From assembly GCA_030695705.1 (NCBI GenBank), contig JAUYPS010000039.1, positions 1-15,270 on the forward strand: a stretch of DNA of 15,270 bases, written 5' to 3'. Position 1 is the first letter of the stretch. Each line of letters starts with the position of its first letter. Source of the DNA: a bacterium. Lineage in GTDB: Bacteria > Patescibacteriota > Minisyncoccia > 2-02-FULL-40-12 > IGHO2-12-FULL-4. A program made the translations under genes and the position numbers. Shown one piece after another: positions 12,860 through 15,270 of this stretch. Below the pieces are notes generated by a model, which searched no databases, was not told the origin of the DNA, and saw nothing but the letters and a program-made list of their open reading frames with translations.

Positions 12860-15270
12860 GAAGCGGGAAACCAACCGCCCGGTTTCGATTCGGCTTCTTC
12901 TGCAGAGTCAAATTCCTTATCGTCTGTTCTGGGCAAAGATAACCCCCTGAATATTGACGGAAAAAAGTACTACCCGGCCGGGGTACTTGCTAAAGAATTT
13001 GATTATGCCGTTGACTATGTTTCCTGGTTAGCCAGAACAGGAAAAGCTGAAGGAATCCGTAAGGGTAAGAGATGGGTTTTAACACGAGAATCCGTCCAAG
13101 CTCACAAAAACTTTGCTCAAAGCAACAAACAGCAAGGTGGTTGGAAATCCCTGCCTGCCGGTAGGCAGGCCAAGAATAAAGTTCTTTCACCAGTTCTTTC
13201 ATTTGCGTCAGTTAAACGAGTACTTATCGAAAAAGCCGATAAAGTGCGGGCCGCCTCTTCTTTTATTTTAGCAGGCGGCCTTTTGCTTTTCTTGTTTTTT
13301 AATTTTGGAATTTTTAAAATTGATTTTAATTTTAATAAAGAGCCGGTTGCCAGAAGTTATAAAAATATTCAGGCGAAAGTTTTTGGCCCTCTCCAATCTC
13401 ACTCTCGTTTCGTTGGAACACAGACCGCTTCTCTCTGGTCCAAACTAGCCGACTGGATTCTGAACGAACCCTCCCCCTCCTACGTTACCGTTGAAGAGTA
13501 TGAAGTTCTTCGGTTGAGGATCAAGAATCTATCCGAAGTAAGCTTCGACTCATCAGAAGATCCAAGGTCAAGCCCTACTTCCTCCGAAAGGATCATTGTT
13601 CAAAAAGAAACCATCATCACCCGGAAACCAGCTACTTCCCCAGAAAGCACAGTTTTATCTTCAATCAACGAAAGAATAGATAATATCACTGTTCTTCTTG
13701 AGACCACCAAGATGAATCTGTCCAATCTCGGCGGCGACTTTGTAGCGTTTCAAAACAGATTCCCCACAGGCTTTAGCATTGGTTCCTTCCAGCCGACACC
13801 ATCAAACAACGCCAGTGGTACCATTGGCGGAGTCACCATCTTCGGAGCTAAAGAGCTCAATTCCGAAAAACTTAATGTTACAGGCAATACGATCCTGACC
13901 GTTCTTGATGTCTCCGGCAACACGACACTATCCACATTCACCGCTTCTTCCGGAACCGTTACCGGGGCTTTCACCGTTGACGGAGGATTAACCGTCGGTT
14001 CTAACATTTCCGCTTCCGGCCTAACCCTGAGCGGAAACCTGACCGGTATCAATGCCGAGTTCCAAGGCACCGCCTCCGCCTCTTATCTCCTGACCGGCAA
14101 TACTCTGCAAGTGGGAGGATTCTCCAGCGCGGCTTACAGCCGATTCGGAACGGCAACCGCCACTCAAACCGCTTTCATCACCACCACCAACGACCTCTTA
14201 ATCTCCGGGGATCTGGAAGTAGACGGCAAAGTCTTCTTTGACGGCACCGCCTCGGTTGCTTCCAACTTTGAAGTGGGCGGCATCGCCTCCATCTCCGGCG
14301 CTATCACTCAGAACATTGTCACCGCCTCCAACTCTTTCCAAGGCTCATTAGATGTCACTAAAGGATTAGCTTTCTTTGGAGAGATCCGTCCCGACGGACT
14401 GGACTGCACCAATGGCCAGATTCTCAAAAAGACCGGAGCTAATGACTGGGATTGCGCCGCGGATGCGGGCGGTTCCGTCTCCTCCAACTCTCTGGACTTC
14501 GATGAATTCGTTGATACCATGCTTCTGGACGCCAATCTGACTATTAATCGGGGAGCTGGCTTTAAGATCGGTCTGGGGGCCGCCCCCTCCACTGTCTTTG
14601 AAGTCCAAGGCACCGCCTCCGCCTCTTATCTGCTGACCGGCAACACCCTGCAGGTAGGAGGATTCTCCAGCGCGGCTTACAGCCGATTCGGAACTGATAC
14701 CACCGGCTACTCCACCGAGCTGGACACCACCAATGACCTTCTCATCTCCGGCGCCCTAGAAGTGAATGGCAATGTCTTCTTAGATGGTAAAGCTTCCATC
14801 TCAAACAACTTTCAAACCGCCGGAAGATTCATCTTCGGCGATAACGGAGACACCGGAGAGATTAACACCAGTGACTGGGACATCTCCACCACCGGCGCTT
14901 TAACCGGATTCTCCTTTGATGCTAATGGTACCGGCAACTCCATCACCAACATCGACAACGCGGATATTACGGCGGACAATCTGGACTTTACGGCCATTTC
15001 TGACACTCCTACTTTAGATGCCAATCTGGCCATCACCAGAGGCGGCTTCTACATCGGTCTGGGGGCCGCCCCCTCCACTGTCTTTGAAGTCCAAGGCACC
15101 GCCTCCGCCTCTTATCTCCTGACCGGCAATACTCTGCAAGTGGGAGGATTCTCCAGCGCGGCTTACAGCCGATTCGGGACGGCTACTGCGGGCTCGCCGG
15201 ATATAAGTACTTCTAACGACCTATTGATCTCGGGCGATTTGGAAATAGACGGTAAGGTTTCTGCTTCCGG
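12803..15270 (+). CDS. Large surface protein: HTH-like domain, single TM helix, long extracellular repeats (partial, runs off window)
   Basis: The frame is open from 12761 past the window end. The first usable start is GTG 12803 (no in-frame ATG upstream of the first domain). Residues about 54-103 look like a helix-turn-helix/excisionase-type domain: KKYYPAGVLAKEF, then DYVSWLARTGKAEG and KGKRWVLTRESV. An in-frame palindrome encodes SLPAGRQAK (116-124). One TM helix lies at about 150-171 (FILAGGLLLFLFFNFGIF). Then comes a low-complexity and possibly coiled part (about 180-320), followed by Gly/Ser/Thr/Asn-rich repeats with modules GTASASYLLTGNTLQVGGFS and NDLLISG-LEVDGKV. The topology implied is HTH inside, repeats outside. 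The repeats resemble tail-fibre or adhesin beta-structure. Codon use shifts to C-ending codons (ACC, TCC, GGC) in the repeat part. The function is unknown; a surface adhesin whose N-terminus signals to DNA is possible. Confidence 0.8.
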   Translation, partial: MDQKFDLKFVIQEKKPREYEAGNQPPGFDSASSAESNSLSSVLGKDNPLNIDGKKYYPAGVLAKEFDYAVDYVSWLARTGKAEGIRKGKRWVLTRESVQAHKNFAQSNKQQGGWKSLPAGRQAKNKVLSPVLSFASVKRVLIEKADKVRAASSFILAGGLLLFLFFNFGIFKIDFNFNKEPVARSYKNIQAKVFGPLQSHSRFVGTQTASLWSKLADWILNEPSPSYVTVEEYEVLRLRIKNLSEVSFDSSEDPRSSPTSSERIIVQKETIITRKPATSPESTVLSSINERIDNITVLLETTKMNLSNLGGDFVAFQNRFPTGFSIGSFQPTPSNNASGTIGGVTIFGAKELNSEKLNVTGNTILTVLDVSGNTTLSTFTASSGTVTGAFTVDGGLTVGSNISASGLTLSGNLTGINAEFQGTASASYLLTGNTLQVGGFSSAAYSRFGTATATQTAFITTTNDLLISGDLEVDGKVFFDGTASVASNFEVGGIASISGAITQNIVTASNSFQGSLDVTKGLAFFGEIRPDGLDCTNGQILKKTGANDWDCAADAGGSVSSNSLDFDEFVDTMLLDANLTINRGAGFKIGLGAAPSTVFEVQGTASASYLLTGNTLQVGGFSSAAYSRFGTDTTGYSTELDTTNDLLISGALEVNGNVFLDGKASISNNFQTAGRFIFGDNGDTGEINTSDWDISTTGALTGFSFDANGTGNSITNIDNADITADNLDFTAISDTPTLDANLAITRGGFYIGLGAAPSTVFEVQGTASASYLLTGNTLQVGGFSSAAYSRFGTATAGSPDISTSNDLLISGDLEIDGKVSAS
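13150..13169. repeat. 20-bp palindrome inserted in frame in the surface-protein gene
   Basis: cctgcctg-ccgg-taggcagg: an 8-bp stem with one G-T pair and a ccgg loop. It encodes part of SLPAGRQAK (residues 116-124), in the linker between the HTH-like domain and the TM helix. The reverse strand in this place reads PAYRQAG. I recall such strings turning up in many predicted Patescibacteria proteins. Confidence 0.75.
14061..14148 (+). repeat. Surface-protein repeat module, copy R1
   Basis: 88 nt coding for the module around GTASASYLLTGNTLQVGG. Identical to 15090-15177 and differing from 14604-14691 at five positions, all synonymous third-codon positions. It lacks the upstream GLGAAPSTVFEV part found in R2 and R3. 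Confidence 0.92.
14567..14694 (+). repeat. Surface-protein repeat module, copy R2
   Basis: About 128 nt beginning atcggtctgggggccgcccc. It repeats with an exact 486-nt (162-codon) spacing at 15053, while its core is 543 nt (181 codons) after R1. It encodes IGLGAAPSTVFEVQG followed by the shared core. Confidence 0.92.
15053..15180 (+). repeat. Surface-protein repeat module, copy R3
   Basis: Same module as R2. The first 37 nt are identical to R2, and the following 88-nt core is identical to R1 rather than R2, making it a mosaic. The frame continues into the next NDLLISG-LEIDGKV block and off the window end. Confidence 0.92.

Noticed and set aside
12990..13202. Minus-strand 70-codon frame opposite the surface gene
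   Set aside because: A shadow of the plus-strand coding frame, which has clear domain content and continues for more than 2 kb.
13750..15036. Several minus-strand frames across the repeat region
   Set aside because: They arise from the C-rich codon bias of the plus-strand repeats and mirror its repeat structure; no start or family signals.

Overview
The window reads as a piece of a Patescibacteria (Candidate Phyla Radiation) genome, most likely a Parcubacteria-type lineage. The basis is a compact minus-strand gene train with a stripped-down type IV secretion (T4SS)-like set (split VirB4, PrgI-family and VirB6-like proteins), a tail-heavy VirB6-like protein, a surface protein with an HTH-TM-repeat layout, few clear Shine-Dalgarno sites, and many short palindromes between and inside genes. 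The lineage is inferred from style, not from a marker-gene search. The standard bacterial code fits: the genes read through with Trp as TGG, and no gene uses TGA inside.

Layout: eight genes on the minus strand, transcribed right to left, look like one co-directional block: rsmA/ksgA (9868-9038), lnt (9086-7485), a membrane-anchored Ca-repeat protein (7498-6494), an exported Cys-tail protein (6487-5408), a VirB6/TrbL-like membrane protein (5363-3138), a PrgI-family protein (3050-2739), a TraC-like VirB4 N-domain (2658-2035) and the VirB4 ATPase domain (1932-142). The first four genes overlap or abut. The last four are separated by short spacers, three of which are almost entirely filled by hairpins. 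Upstream on the same strand is a UvrD/PcrA helicase (12235-10247). At the right end, on the plus strand, a large surface protein starts near 12803 (GTG) and runs off the window. It has a cytoplasmic HTH-like domain, one TM helix, then long extracellular Gly/Ser/Thr repeats.

The most striking part is the non-coding DNA. Four long (about 140-205 bp) folded elements occupy the gene borders: 1-141, 9872-10033, 10046-10241 and 12340-12543. They share end sequences (ttgcttt ... aaagcaa), a common ctgtggatt-type stem and a 3' cgctgg motif. Paired positions change together between copies, which is evidence of conserved folding. One of them causes a false N-terminal extension of KsgA. A second layer is short palindromes inserted in frame inside proteins (two sites in Lnt, one in KsgA, one in the surface protein). 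A third layer is the hairpins in the T4SS operon spacers, two of which carry the G-rich candidate ribosome-binding sites of the next gene.

How the genes may work together: the VirB4/PrgI/VirB6 set forms the energised inner-membrane core of an export or DNA-transfer machine. The two exported proteins beside it are candidate accessory parts. Lnt and KsgA are housekeeping enzymes at the head of the block. No VirD4, VirB8, VirB9, VirB10 or relaxase is seen in this window.
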